Source: Siphonodentalium dalli (lineage: Eukaryota > Mollusca > Scaphopoda > Gadilida > Siphonodentaliidae). Taken from it: a stretch of 64,000 nt of DNA. A model generated the notes under the pieces. It saw only the letters and a program-made list of their open reading frames with translations. It made no database searches and was not told the origin of the DNA. The translations under genes and the position numbers were made by a program. Shown here in pieces: positions 1-10,545 of this stretch; the first letter of the stretch is position 1; each line of letters begins with the position of its first letter. The stretch covers positions 41,949,503-42,013,502 of the forward strand of contig CP136065.1 of NCBI GenBank assembly GCA_032622095.1. Reading direction: 5' to 3'.

Positions 1-220
1 TTATCAGTGCCCTTTTAAGACATTTGATGTCAACGGGATCTATCTAACAAGATTCCCCAGGTCAAATTACGCATATGTGCACATTTTTATCTCCGATGGT
101 CCAGCCGTTTCTGTAGATAAAAGCCAATTGTGACAGGCTTTCAAGTTTGACGCTATGTGTCGCTAGTAGTCCCTTATGTTACGTCACATGAAGGATAATT
201 AACGATTCAGACTGCAGACA
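1..220 (+). repeat. Dispersed repeat, left copy of an inverted pair
   Basis: This stretch matches the reverse complement of 10322-10545 over about 220 bp. Shared blocks include CAGTGCCCTTTTAAGACAT-like ends, GATGTCAACGG, GTTTCTGTA and CTAGTAGTCC, followed by the ATTAACGATTCA end, with scattered substitutions and small indels. The copy touches the window edge, so its outer limit is unknown. Either it is one terminal repeat of a roughly 10.5-kb element or, more likely, one of two independent copies of a dispersed family, because the other copy lies in a channel-gene intron. Confidence 0.75.
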
Positions 221-1195
221 CATAATAAGCCAACTCACGACTTTTCAGGTGTACGCTCTTTAACATATGTTTTCACGGTGTCGCGCGCCATAAAACTAAA
301 TAACGGATAAGAGTCCATTGTCTGCTTATTTCAGAATCAAATAATCACATTATGTACCTATTTCACATTATATATGTGCGTATTTCCGCGAGGATATGAA
401 TTAATAGTCACACCCGTTAACACCGTCATAAACAGAAATAATATTGTATAATAGACAAGCATTGTTCTTATACCAATCATTATTATCGGGTAAATTGCAT
501 TTGAGTAGTCCATAAAATGTAAACAAACGCCATGGTATGTAAACAAACAGTGAGTAAAGAGTTGCGATAAGCAAAACACTCAACAATGGGGAGACCCACT
601 AATTGAACTTTGGTTAGAAAGGGACCCCAAATTGTTCACAAAATACCGGTATAGCGTTCGTTAATCCTCTCCACTCAAGATGCCGGTGTTGAATGGGTCA
701 CCGTATATCACTCTCCAATTAAATAAATCGCCACGGTGTTGAGTGTTTTCCTCATCGCTCACTATTTACGTGCTGTGTATAAACAAATGCTCGGCTCACT
801 CAAAGTGTGATTTGTGGATTGGATAATATCGCATTCATATATACTATCATTAGAGAGAAAGATAATTTATTGACAAAGAGCAACTCCAACAAAATCATTA
901 AACTATACTATTACTCTATTCTTGAGGAAATTATAATAACTTGGTAACTGTTATTTCTAAATTATAACCTTTAACGAAGTCCACCCGTGCCTTTAATTTA
1001 TTGCACAGAAACGAGCAGTCATCAGTCGCCAATACACGCAGCTCTGCAGTTAGCTACCACAGACGTGTGACTAATCATATGAATAAACTCTTAGCCAAAA
1101 CTACGCAGGAAATATGAAGTGTCCATCCACGGGTGTCGTATTCAGCGTCATGTTATACGTCTGATTATATTATGTGTACATAAACATGTATATTG
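221..1195. other. Intergenic DNA, no gene seen
   Basis: AT-rich sequence upstream of the tocopherol-cyclase-like gene. Short open frames are present on both strands but carry no recognisable domain. No RNA gene or tandem array is seen. Confidence 0.5.
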
Positions 1196-1198
1196 CCA

Positions 1199-1207
1199 TA
1201 TATATAG
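1199..1207 (+). promoter_or_regulatory. Possible TATA box
   Basis: The TATATATAG stretch lies about 100 bp before the ATG of the gene at 1308, a plausible position for a short 5' UTR. AT-rich runs are common in this genome, so this is suggestive only. Confidence 0.25.
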
Positions 1208-1307
1208 CTATCGTCCACGCTGCATCAGTGATGGGTATATGAATGTAGTTAGTGTGTGTGTTTCATTTGTGTGCTGTTAAATTCACGAGTACCATACTGC
1301 ATGCATC

Positions 1308-2459
1308 ATGATTAGGCTACTCTTTCTAGCCCTCATTCTTCGCTCAGTCAGGGCAAGCCTTTATGATCCGCACCCATACCCTGCGGTAGGACCATTCGTA
1401 GAGGGATGGTACATGCGTCTTATTGATCACAAACGAGACAACAGTATTGGTCTTCTGTTCGGCAAAGTACTGCCAGATCCGAAAACAGAGGACGTTGGAC
1501 CTTTGGTCGTAGTCAGCATATTGGTTCGTCGTGGGGATGGTAGTCATGGCCAAAAACTGGTGTCATACGACGGATTTTTCCCGGCTGAAGTTTGTAAAAT
1601 CACTGTGAACGGAGGTCAAACTGTTACGCACAACCCTGACCTCACTTCCTCGCCTTCATTCTCTTGGTCTGTGGGACAGCACGGCGGGTTTTCCGTGAAC
1701 GGTAACACTATTCTATTTCGGTTCAATGTTTCTGGTGTCGTGTTTCGTGGAGAGCTGAAGGGAGATCACTCGTGGGATTCCACAGGGACAGGTCCAGAAG
1801 GATGGCTGTATTACCTCCCTTTGCCACTTCATTGGTTTGTCTATAGTTTGGGTTCAAACGTGGTATTTTACCAACTATCAGTAGGTGACGGTTCATTTAT
1901 CCAAAGTGACACTGGTATAGCCCATTTGGAAAAGAACTGGGGCGTATCGTTCCCAGAAAGTTGGGTGTGGTCTGAAGGCGTGCAGAACGGAAGTGACGTA
2001 TCGTATGCTTTATCCGGTGGATTGGTACCTTTCGGTCCAGTAAGTGTGAACGCATACCTGATTGGTTATCGTAATCCAGATAAGGGACTAAATTTAAACT
2101 TTCGTCCAACTAATAGTATTGTTACCCTGTCGAATAACGCATGCGCCGGAGAAATGAACATTACGGTCCACGGATTATTCAATTTATTGGAACTGTCTGT
2201 GAAGGCACCAGATCGATCCTTCAGTGAATGTTTGTTTGGGCCAGAATCGACTGGTTTTACGCGAGATTGCGTTGAAAGCTATGACGCTGTGGCGCGCGTG
2301 GTGGTGAAACAGAGACGTTGGTTCAGTGCGAACGACATATTGGACAGTCAGATAATAAAGCGAGCGACGCTCGAATTCGGTGGTAAACATATGTGTTCAC
2401 CCTGCAGTGACATGGGTCAATATTCAACGACGGAACATTCGCTGAAGAACGAATTATAA
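1308..2459 (+). CDS. Secreted tocopherol-cyclase-like protein (intronless)
   Basis: A 383-residue ORF with a hydrophobic N-terminal signal peptide (MIRLLFLALILRSVRA, residues 1-16). It then shows two hallmarks of the tocopherol cyclase family: an N-terminal GPFVEGWYMRL block (residues 28-38) and a central HLEKNWGVSFPESWVW block (near residue 207), equivalent to the family's EGWYxR and EKNWGxSFPxxWxW signatures. The family includes plant VTE1, which closes the chromanol ring in vitamin E synthesis, and bacterial relatives. Several N-x-S/T sites and C-terminal cysteines fit an extracellular protein. The whole protein sits in one exon, which is unusual beside the multi-exon channel gene. Retrocopy or horizontal acquisition could explain that. 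The start is the first ATG and opens directly into the signal peptide. ATTAAA at about 2537 could be the polyadenylation signal. The substrate in an animal is unknown, so only the fold family is asserted. Confidence 0.8.
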   Translation: MIRLLFLALILRSVRASLYDPHPYPAVGPFVEGWYMRLIDHKRDNSIGLLFGKVLPDPKTEDVGPLVVVSILVRRGDGSHGQKLVSYDGFFPAEVCKITVNGGQTVTHNPDLTSSPSFSWSVGQHGGFSVNGNTILFRFNVSGVVFRGELKGDHSWDSTGTGPEGWLYYLPLPLHWFVYSLGSNVVFYQLSVGDGSFIQSDTGIAHLEKNWGVSFPESWVWSEGVQNGSDVSYALSGGLVPFGPVSVNAYLIGYRNPDKGLNLNFRPTNSIVTLSNNACAGEMNITVHGLFNLLELSVKAPDRSFSECLFGPESTGFTRDCVESYDAVARVVVKQRRWFSANDILDSQIIKRATLEFGGKHMCSPCSDMGQYSTTEHSLKNEL

Positions 2460-3420
2460 GGAGTTATAAGTTATAAGGCAAGCTTCGTTTATTTTGGTGT
2501 CCCACAGTCGAAGACAACCTTGCCCGAACTAGACCATTAAAAATTGCAAATTATTACTCTTTCTTGTCAAGGGTATGAGTCGATCACCGTTTGCATACAT
2601 ATAAGACTGTGTTGCACCATGTTCACAGTGAGCGTTTTTCTTTTCACATGTGTGGGTAACTCACTAGCTTTCACGCTTAAAGACTTGACCTTCTCATTTG
2701 AAATATTGTTTTAATAATAATGATGCGATGTCTTTAAATTCCATTTATTTTACCATATATAAGGAATATACTCACAATGTCCACTGTGCAGTCAACTACA
2801 TGTATGCTATTAGTGCGAAATTAATATTTCTTGTAGTTTTCAATATTTTCTAAACTGGTACTTAGGATTTACCCATCTCTGTTAGCATGGATTCTGGATT
2901 CAGGGGGTGGGTATGACACCCTGGATCACACGGTGGTAGAAATTGCCGACGCTCTTGTATGCGTGCTGCTGCCGAAGACCATAATTTTAAATTGTGATCC
3001 AATACGTCGCCGGTGCGCGGGAGTTTTTGTTTATTGTACATTTTATAACATTGACATATATACCATACCATTCTTCGATAGTGATAAACCGATGTTCATC
3101 GTATAACGTGGATCCCGCCAATGCGTGAGTACATTTGACATCTTGTTTCTGTGTGTGTTGTGGATAGTGTTGGACTGCTAATAACTGCATAACAATAGTG
3201 AATAATTGTTAGATATTTTTAGTTCGAAGACATATTTTCCTAAGGAACAATCACTGCACACAAAACTTCGATGATAGAAGAGAAGCAACCAATGTGGCCA
3301 AGCGATTCAAGTATAAAAACAAAGTTCGAGGGTGGGGCCTAACCACCTCCACAAGCTTGACAAAATGTTCAATAGATGGAAATATAATGCCTGGCACAAT
3401 ATTTGTTGGAAATATGAGAC
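2460..3420. other. 3' flank and intergenic DNA
   Basis: Holds the likely 3' UTR of the preceding gene (ATTAAA near 2537). No further gene is recognised. Short antisense ORFs at 2862-3190 have no domain signal. Confidence 0.45.
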
Positions 3421-4726
3421 CAGAATAGGTTGAAGTTGATTCGATATCTTGACTTTCACACCAGTATTTAGGTTGAAATTGATTCGATATCTTTACTTTC
3501 ATACCAGTAATAAGGTTGGAATTGATTTGATATCTTGACTTTCACACCAGTATTTAGGTTGAAATTGATTTGATATCTCGACTTTCACACCAGTATTTAG
3601 GTTGAAATTGATTTGATATTGTGACTTTCACACCAGTATTTAGGTTGAAATTGATTTGATATCTTGACTTTCACACCAGTATTTAGTTTGAAATTGATTT
3701 GATATCTTGACTTTCACACCAGTATTTAGTTTGAAATTGATTTGATATCTTGACTTTCACACCAGTATTTAGGTTGTGATAGATAAGATATTTTGACTTT
3801 CACACCAGTATTTAGGTTGACATAGATAAGATATTTTGACTTTCACACCAGTATTTAGGTTGACATAGATAAGATATCTTGACTTTCACACCAGTATTTA
3901 GGTTGACATAGATAAGATATTTTGACTTTCACACCAGTATTTAGGTTGACATAGATAAGATATTTTGACTTTCACACCAGTATTTAGGTTGACATAGATA
4001 AGATATTTTGACTTTCACACCAGTATTTAGGTTGACATAGATAAGATATTTTGACTTTCACACCAGTATTTAGGTTGACATAGATAAGATATTTTGACTT
4101 TCACACCAGTATTTAGGTTGACATAGAAAAGATATTTTGACTTTCACACCAGTATTTAGGTTGACATAGATAAGATATTTTGACTTTCACACCAGTATTT
4201 AGTTTGAAATTGATTTGATATCTTGACTTTCACACCAGTATTTAGGTTGACATAGATAAGATATCTTGACTTTCCCACCAGTATTTAGGTTGACATAGAT
4301 AAGATATTTTGACTTTCACACCAGTATTTAGGTTGACATAGATAAGATATTTTGACTTTCACACCAGTATTTAGGTTGACACAGATAAGATATTTTGACT
4401 TTCACACCAGTATTTAGGTTGTGATAGATAAGATATTTTGACTTTCACACCAGTATTTAGGTTGACATAGATAAGATACTTTGACTTTCACACCAGTATT
4501 TAGGTTGACATAGATAAGATATTTTGACTTTCACACCAGTATTTAGTTTGAAATTGATTTGATATCTTGACTTTCACACCAGTATTTAGGTTGAAATTGA
4601 TTTGATATCTTGACTTTCACACCAGTATTTAGGTTGACATAGATAAGATATTTTGACTTTCACACCAGTATTTGGTTTGAAATTGATTTGATATCTTGAC
4701 TTTCACACCAGTATTTAGGGTGACAT
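3421..4726. repeat. 43-bp minisatellite, about 30 copies, two interspersed unit types
   Basis: A perfect-register 43-bp tandem array. Every unit shares the half GACTTTCACACCAGTATTTA. The other half is of two kinds: type A (GGTTGAAATTGATTTGATAT) and type B (GGTTGACATAGATAAGATAT). Type A units open the array, type B dominates the middle, and single or double A units return near 4200, 4545-4600 and 4675. Intermediate units (GGTTGTGATAG) are also present. The mosaic suggests gene conversion or shuffling between unit types. Confidence 0.95.
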
Positions 4727-5060
4727 TTAACTAAATATTGAGTATTGTCCTACATTATGTCAAATCGTTTGGACAGACGTGGCCATCGGTTGGAATTTTC
4801 GCCCATATGGGGGTGTTGGTTTGTGAAGATGTGCCCGTAAAGTTCAAATGGATAGAGAAAGTGAAAGATATTCTAACAAAATCTGGGCAGATTCATTTGT
4901 TAAGTGTGGGATAGATTACATGCTCAGAACAAATGGCACGTTATTTTAAATGTAGTCTGAATAGTCAATTCCGTGGCATCTGGTTATCGAACATTGAAAA
5001 CTCTAGTCGAGGCAGTACTACAATAAAATATTCAAACATTATATACATTTCGAAAAATAC
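4727..5060. other. Spacer before LINE remnant
   Basis: No gene or repeat recognised. Part of it may be decayed LINE sequence upstream of the zinc-knuckle ORF. Confidence 0.35.
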
Positions 5061-5261
5061 TTGGACCATTTGGATACTAGAAACGTAATAACTCTTTGTC
5101 AATTCCGTACTTGTAATCATCGCTTGCCAATAGAGAAAGGTCGATGGAATGACACCAACATATTCCATAGACTATGTCCGCTGTGCACTAAAAGACATAT
5201 TGGAGATGAACTGCACTGTTTATTAGAATGTGAATTAACACAAAACTTCTCCGGAGAATGA
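5061..5261 (+). pseudogene. LINE ORF2 C-terminal zinc-knuckle remnant
   Basis: A 66-residue ORF reading CQFRTCNHRLPIEKGRW, then CPLC, and GDELHCLLEC. This is the CxxC...HxxxxC zinc-binding segment found after the reverse transcriptase of many non-LTR retrotransposons (zf-RVT type). The preceding FRTxNHRLPIExGRW phrase is also typical of that region. No reverse transcriptase or endonuclease is found nearby, so this is a fragment. It differs from the LINE copy at 20204, so two families are represented. Confidence 0.65.
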
Positions 5262-5370
5262 AACATAATTTAAAGATGACCTTTCTATTCCCGGCAACAC
5301 TTCCAGCTACAACACAAATGTCCGGAAGAAGAATAAATATATAGTTTTACGCACATGTCACTTAAGATCA

Positions 5371-5662
5371 TTTATGCCCCGACTCCCTATAAAGCTTTGA
5401 CACGAGTTTGGACCCATAGGTTATGCCCTGACTTATTATCAAACCTTGACATAACAAACCTATAACCCCCTTTTTTATTTGTTGGCATAAATAGACACTA
5501 AAACATAATTTCCATGTCCGACGATTTATTCTCGCCTCTGGTTGAAACATTTACAAAATAGCAATGAACATAGTTATTGCTGTTCATGAATTTTAGGAAT
5601 TGCTTTCGCATCAATTTTTTTGCTTGTAACCAGTTATGTAACCCTAATGTGGGTGTAAAACG
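5371..5662 (+). repeat. 292-bp direct duplication, copy 1
   Basis: From TTTATGCCCCGACTCCCT to GGGTGTAAAACG, matched by 6413-6704 at well over 90 percent identity in the same orientation and with equal length. The 750-bp middle is unique. The layout resembles paired LTRs of a very short element, but no TG...CA ends, primer site or purine tract are seen, so a segmental or MITE-pair origin is equally possible. Confidence 0.85.
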
Positions 5663-6412
5663 CCAAAGTTGTAAACCCTCTGCAAAGCCAGAGAGTTAAT
5701 CGAAAAATAGCCAAAAGAATACAACCAGTAGGTCTGCCAGCATGCAAAACCAGGTGGAATGCCTGGGAAAAGCTAGGCAGACCTGTAACGATCAGCAAAA
5801 ATATGAAAAGAAACATACGTACGGTATACAATCAATAAGGTAGATGGATATAAGCAAAGGTATAACATGTCAAAAATATATATCTATGTATACATGTAAT
5901 ATAAGTGCTTAACAATTAATACTAACAAAAGTTTAACAATCCAAAACTGGAACATTCTTATAATTCAAATGAGTGATGTGCAGCATTGAAGACAAGAGAA
6001 GTTAAGGGAATGACCCAACCATGATTGCAAAAGAGGATTACAAGTACCCTTGCCACAAAATCTGGGAGGGATGGTAGGGAAAATTATTTATTTTGGATTG
6101 TTGTTTTGTCCGTATTGTGTATTCCTGGAAGTGATGAATAATAATTAGCGTCCTGACGCTAAGTTACAAACTGCGCTTTCTAACGCGTGATACGATTGGT
6201 TAACAGCCAACACTGTTAAGCAACGCGCCCTGTGATTGGTTAAATATGCACACCTCACTTACTATGCACACGGTACTTCGTTGTGGCTTTTATACCATGT
6301 GATGTTTACATTCTGTCGACACCTAGCGGAAAGAACGGCCCGGTGTGGCCTGCAACAGAATGAATTGATACTGGTTCGTCCTGACATAAATAGTTTTACT
6401 TTGTAAATATCT
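5663..6412. other. Unique DNA between the 292-bp direct repeats
   Basis: No domain-bearing ORF. If the flanking repeats were LTRs this would be the internal region of a non-coding (TRIM-like) retroelement, but the diagnostic primer and polypurine sites are not visible. Confidence 0.35.
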
Positions 6413-6704
6413 TTTATGCCCCGACTCCCTTTAAAGCTTTGACACGAGTTTGGACCCATAGGTTATGCCCTGACTTATTATCAACCCTTGACATAACAAA
6501 CCTATAACCCCCTTTTTTATTTGTTGGGATAAATAGACACTAAAACATAATTTCTATGTCCGACGATTTATTCTCGCCTCTGGTTGAAATATTTACAAAA
6601 TAGCAATGTACATAGTTATTGCTGTTCATGAATTTTAGGAATTGCTTTCGCATAATTTTTTTTGCTTGTAACCAGTTATGTAACCCTAATGTGGGTGTAA
6701 AACG
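6413..6704 (+). repeat. 292-bp direct duplication, copy 2
   Basis: Second copy of 5371-5662. It differs by a handful of substitutions (for example AAACC to AACCC and GGCATAA to GGGATAA). Confidence 0.85.
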
Positions 6705-7707
6705 TCATATGGCTGAAACTGAGCCTACTGAGTTGCGAAATTCAAGACATGCACCCACAGAGAAAGAAAAGGAGCGGACAGGGAAACCCTTAGTTCCAAT
6801 GCTGCCATAGAAGAAACAAGATTATCACATAATTATATACAATGAAAACACCCAGTGTAGAAAGACCTCTTGGTATTTTTTGGCACTTAACGCATGAGGT
6901 AACTTAATCACTCTCAGGTGCCAAATAAACGTGATGGCTGAATAAACGTGCTGGCTTACATTTACCCCTAAAATTATTAATATTGGTGGCATTTTCACTA
7001 TATATATCATGACCAAATAATAGTGATGGCCAACATATTCTTCCAAAATTAATAAGCGTGCCAGCACGTTTACTTGGCACCCAAGAGTAAGTATCACAGT
7101 GGGAAACAACACAAACCACACCAACAATTATATACATCCGCATATCTAGCCTTTCATAGAACGGATCGCTCACTCTCGATTTGACTAAATGAACTACGGC
7201 ATGCCAAATTCTCTATACTACCATACAATACATTTATTTATGGCCCTCGACAGAGGATAGCCATTTGTAGCGTCATTTCTACAAACTTGTCATGTGATAG
7301 CCAGGCGTGGCCCCCCATTGGAATAGACAACATGCTCTGGACAAACGAAGACCAGGCCCTCCCCCGAAAACTGCACAATAAGCTCTTCCTATCGGAAAAA
7401 CTTGAAAAGCAAAATTGATCACAAGGAAAAAAACCTTGCATGACATCTACAAAGTATGCAGCCACTGTCTTGGTCCTCTTGCTTGTGACGACAAGCTCCA
7501 AATGAGGATCAAGACTCGACTCCAAATTTGAAAGAGATGGCAGAAATCCTTTGGCCTGTAACGACAGGCTCAACAAAAGAAAACTACCACCCCCCCCCAA
7601 CAAAAGTGTTCACTGATGATAAATGGTCATTAATAAACATCCTAATGATTGAATATATGGTTATGGTAGCCAGGTCCCTGAGGATAGAAAAAATACAAGT
7701 TTATAGC
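6705..7707. other. Intergenic or element-flanking DNA
   Basis: Contains several 60-120 codon open frames, including one on the minus strand (7238-7603) just downstream of the recombinase remnant. None shows a recognisable domain. It may be the non-coding or decayed part of the tyrosine-recombinase element. Confidence 0.35.
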
Positions 7708-8495
7708 TTAATAAAGAACTGGTGGACGGATGTACTTTTTAAATGCGTCTGACTGCCATCGACCTAAAGACCGAATCTGTGCATCGGAGAAACCACGTGC
7801 TGCGGCAAGACAAGCACCGCCAATACGGAATGAGTGCGCTTTAAAGACTTGCCCATCTAAATTAAGGTATGTCAAAACTTGTGCCAATACTTGATCAAAC
7901 AAACGGCGAGGAATACCTTTGCCATCCGGGTGGCAAAATAGGGGGGCTTCGGCATGACCCCGAGTCTGCCTATACTGCTGCTTAATCCGAAAGGGACAAA
8001 GTAACTCTGCCGATCGAGGCCGGATTGCGATAAAGTGTGTGTCCCTGAAACACTGTGCTTGAAATGACGAAACCGTATTACGATCTCGTCTTCTTTCCAA
8101 ATAACATCATTTGCTGTTATAACCATATGGGAATGTGATTCGCGTGTAACACAGATTTCTCCGATGCGAGACAATGTAAAAAAGGCAAAAACAAACATTG
8201 CGCTGAAAAGCCTAGATTGATAGTTACTTGATACGCACTGCGGAATTGCTTGTAGGAAACGCTCAAGTAAGGACAATGTGACAGGCATGCGGAGGTCGCA
8301 GGAAGGACGAGTCTTTTGAAAACCAATGATTAATTTCTGGAGATAAAAATCTTTAGTTGGGTCACCGACACCTTGTATTTTATGAAAGAAACTAATAACC
8401 GATAACACCGTGCGTACTGTTGCCACCCCATAAGAAGCGTTATATAAGTGGGCCACAAAAAGACAAACCGTATAGTGTATGGCACTGGCTGCCAA
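7708..8495 (-). pseudogene. Tyrosine recombinase of a DIRS/Ngaro- or Crypton-type transposon, frameshifted
   Basis: Two overlapping minus-strand frames together cover a tyrosine recombinase catalytic domain. The upstream frame (8495 down to about 8050) contains FFTLSRIGEIC, matching catalytic box I with its arginine. The downstream frame (about 8060 to 7708) contains LFCHPDGKGIPRRLF, then HSFRIGGACLAAARG, LGRWQSD and FKKYIRP. These correspond to the HxxR pair, the H/W position and the nucleophilic tyrosine. The domain switches frame around 8030-8060, so the gene is inactive or carries an indel. Such recombinases mobilise DIRS-like retroelements and Cryptons through circular intermediates. No reverse transcriptase is found beside it, so the subclass is not settled. 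Confidence 0.75.
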
Positions 8496-8838
8496 CGGCT
8501 AATACTGTAACGTTAGAGTTACCGTTACTCGAAATATATCTGCGACTTCTGTCGATGGTTGGTTTTGAGTAGATTTGTAATTTGCTTTCACAAAATGCTT
8601 TTCTACAAACTATAAACTCAGCCTCCATTAAATTTTAAATAATCTTTTCAAACGTGTGTGGTTTGTTTGTTTGTCAGTCAGGACTATTTTATACTGAAAA
8701 ACGTTTGAAACCTTATCTTTAACTTTCTCTTCATCCGTATAAGAGGTAAATTAGCCCTGATATTACGCGATATCCTGGGTCGGTAACGTTTCCAGTAGGC
8801 TCCTGAGTCCTGACGTTGAACGTCTCCATCAGGTTCCT

Positions 8839-9797
8839 AACGTATATAAACACCTAAACAAACGAAAGCCCCCCCCCCAATATATTCGGTAATATTTTAT
8901 GAGATATTGGATGGGATTTTGACGAAACTTTACGCAAATGTTTAGTGGTATCGGAGACACAACCTGTGCGAGGCACCATCTTGTGAGTTATGTTATGGTC
9001 GGCTAAGCACGAATTGAATGGAAGAGGGGTGCTTTTTAAAAGTTGCAATACACTGGTGAAGAGTGGACAGTCACTCCAGTGTTCCATTGTTCACACAAGT
9101 TGTTACTGGCTGTAAATGTGGTCCAAAGAGACACCGTGAGTCCACAAAAACATGCGTGTCATCTATGGGACACAATGTACCCGCTGCATGCCCATGCCAT
9201 TCAGTCTAACCACATTCCTTCAGAATGACACCTTGAAGTTTCACAGAGTTATTGAAATCAGTTTCTTTGAAGCCATTTTCCAGTAAACCATACTTCCCAC
9301 TATGAAGACCATTGAGGTATAAACAGATAAGGATGTCTTCGATTCCTTGCAACGACTTTTCGCCTCGGAGGCCTGACTCACGAATCTCACTCCCCGACGG
9401 GAGATTTATCGTTCCCGCTTTTCGCCTAAAGAGTGGGAAACCCCGGACGCGTTTCCCGCGAGGGTGGTTGTTTGCCTCGGACCGCCTGTTTCGGCACAGG
9501 CGCGTTCGCGAAACCAACATCCCCGTGCGAGAAGTGGGGGACCAAGGCACAGCCGAATGACTGTGATCACTCTACCTGTGTTTCTGCAACTTTTGAAAAG
9601 TGACCCTATTCCATTCAATTCGTGCTCTCTCAGCCATATCTCACATCACAACACAGTGCTTAGCACACTTGATGTCTCTGGTACAACAAATCATTTGCGA
9701 AAAATTCATCAAAATCCATTAAATATCTCGTAAAATATTAAGGAATATATTAGGGGGAACTTGTTTTTTTTTTTAGGTGTTTATGTGATCATAAAGC
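8839..9797. mobile_element. Inverted-repeat (foldback) element, about 0.95 kb
   Basis: The left arm (8839-9066) is the diverged reverse complement of 9566-9797, roughly 80 percent identical by eye. Matched landmarks are ATAAACACCTAAA near both outer edges, AATATATTC, GAGATATT, TTTTGACGAAAC versus TTTTGATGAA, GGTATCGGAGACAC-like sequence and GCACGAATTGAATGGAA. The centre (9067-9565) is unpaired and includes a GC-rich 200-bp island unlike its surroundings. The right arm covers the stop codon and 3' UTR of the DEG/ENaC channel gene, so that transcript ends inside this element. Confidence 0.7.
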
Positions 9798-9975
9798 GCT
9801 GTCCTGGGTAACGTCTTCCGTGTGTTCCTTGTCGTCTCGGTATATCTTCCGTTGTCCGTGATACCTTGTCCTGAGCACATGAGACTGCAGATAAATAGAA
9901 AAGCGAATTCGAGAAGCTGAATGATGGAGATAAGACTCGCACCGACAAACAGACCCATCATTCCCCCGAGATTAC
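9773..9975 (-). CDS. DEG/ENaC channel, last exon (pore and TM2)
   Basis: An acceptor TTTTTGTAG at 9976 opens an exon reading NLGGMMGLFVGASLIS followed by a hydrophobic run to LFIC. It matches the DEG/ENaC signature GxxGxxxGLFxGxSxL, containing the GxS selectivity filter (GAS) and transmembrane helix 2. These channels are trimeric, amiloride-sensitive Na+ channels gated by peptides, acid or mechanical force, and the final exon conventionally holds TM2 and a short cytosolic tail. The tail here is about 40 residues, rich in T and R, ending at TAA 9773-9775. The exon begins with two bases that complete the split Gly codon left by the exon ending at 11861. The stop lies at the edge of an inverted repeat shared with 8839-8856, so the C-terminus may have been modified by that insertion. 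Confidence 0.85.
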
Positions 9976-10321
9976 CTACAAAAAGGAATACTAGGAATGA
10001 GTGAGTGATAACATTCGTAGGGACGTACATAGTGGAAAGGGGTGTGGGGCCCCAAATTTTAATAATATTATAAATAGATGGGAATTCCATGTCTGTATAT
10101 AACTATATATTACAACATGCGTTTGAAACAGATATTGAAGAATTTGAACAATTGTGTCAATTGATTGTATTTAAAGGATTACACCGTTGTAGCCTTTCTC
10201 AGTCATTATCAGTCATGATGCCCGCTAATCCACTGACCACGTTGCCGAAAAGATTTTTGTGATAGGCAGCCCGTAACTGAAGTTATGGCGATTCATGCGA
10301 TTGAATATTCCATTATGGATT

Positions 10322-10545
10322 ATGCAGTTGAATCGTTAATATTCCATCATGTGACATCATACGATGGACTACTAGGGACACGCAGCGTCAAATTTGAAAG
10401 GATGTCGATATTTGCTTTTATCTACTGATTGTTTATACAGAAACGACTGGACACTCGGAGCTGAACATTTGTACATATGGGTAATCTGACCCGGAAAATC
10501 TTGTTAGATGTCCGTTGACATCAGATGTCTTAAAAGGGCACTAAT
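10322..10545 (-). repeat. Dispersed repeat, right copy of an inverted pair
   Basis: Reverse complement of window positions 1-220. It sits in the last intron of the DEG/ENaC gene and ends with TTAAAAGGGCACTAAT. See the left copy. Confidence 0.75.

Noticed and set aside
5371-6704. Short LTR retrotransposon with 292-bp LTRs
   Set aside because: No TG/CA termini, primer-binding site or polypurine tract. Kept only as a direct duplication.
7238-7603. 121-aa ORF as part of the recombinase element
   Set aside because: No recognisable motif and no continuity with the recombinase frames.
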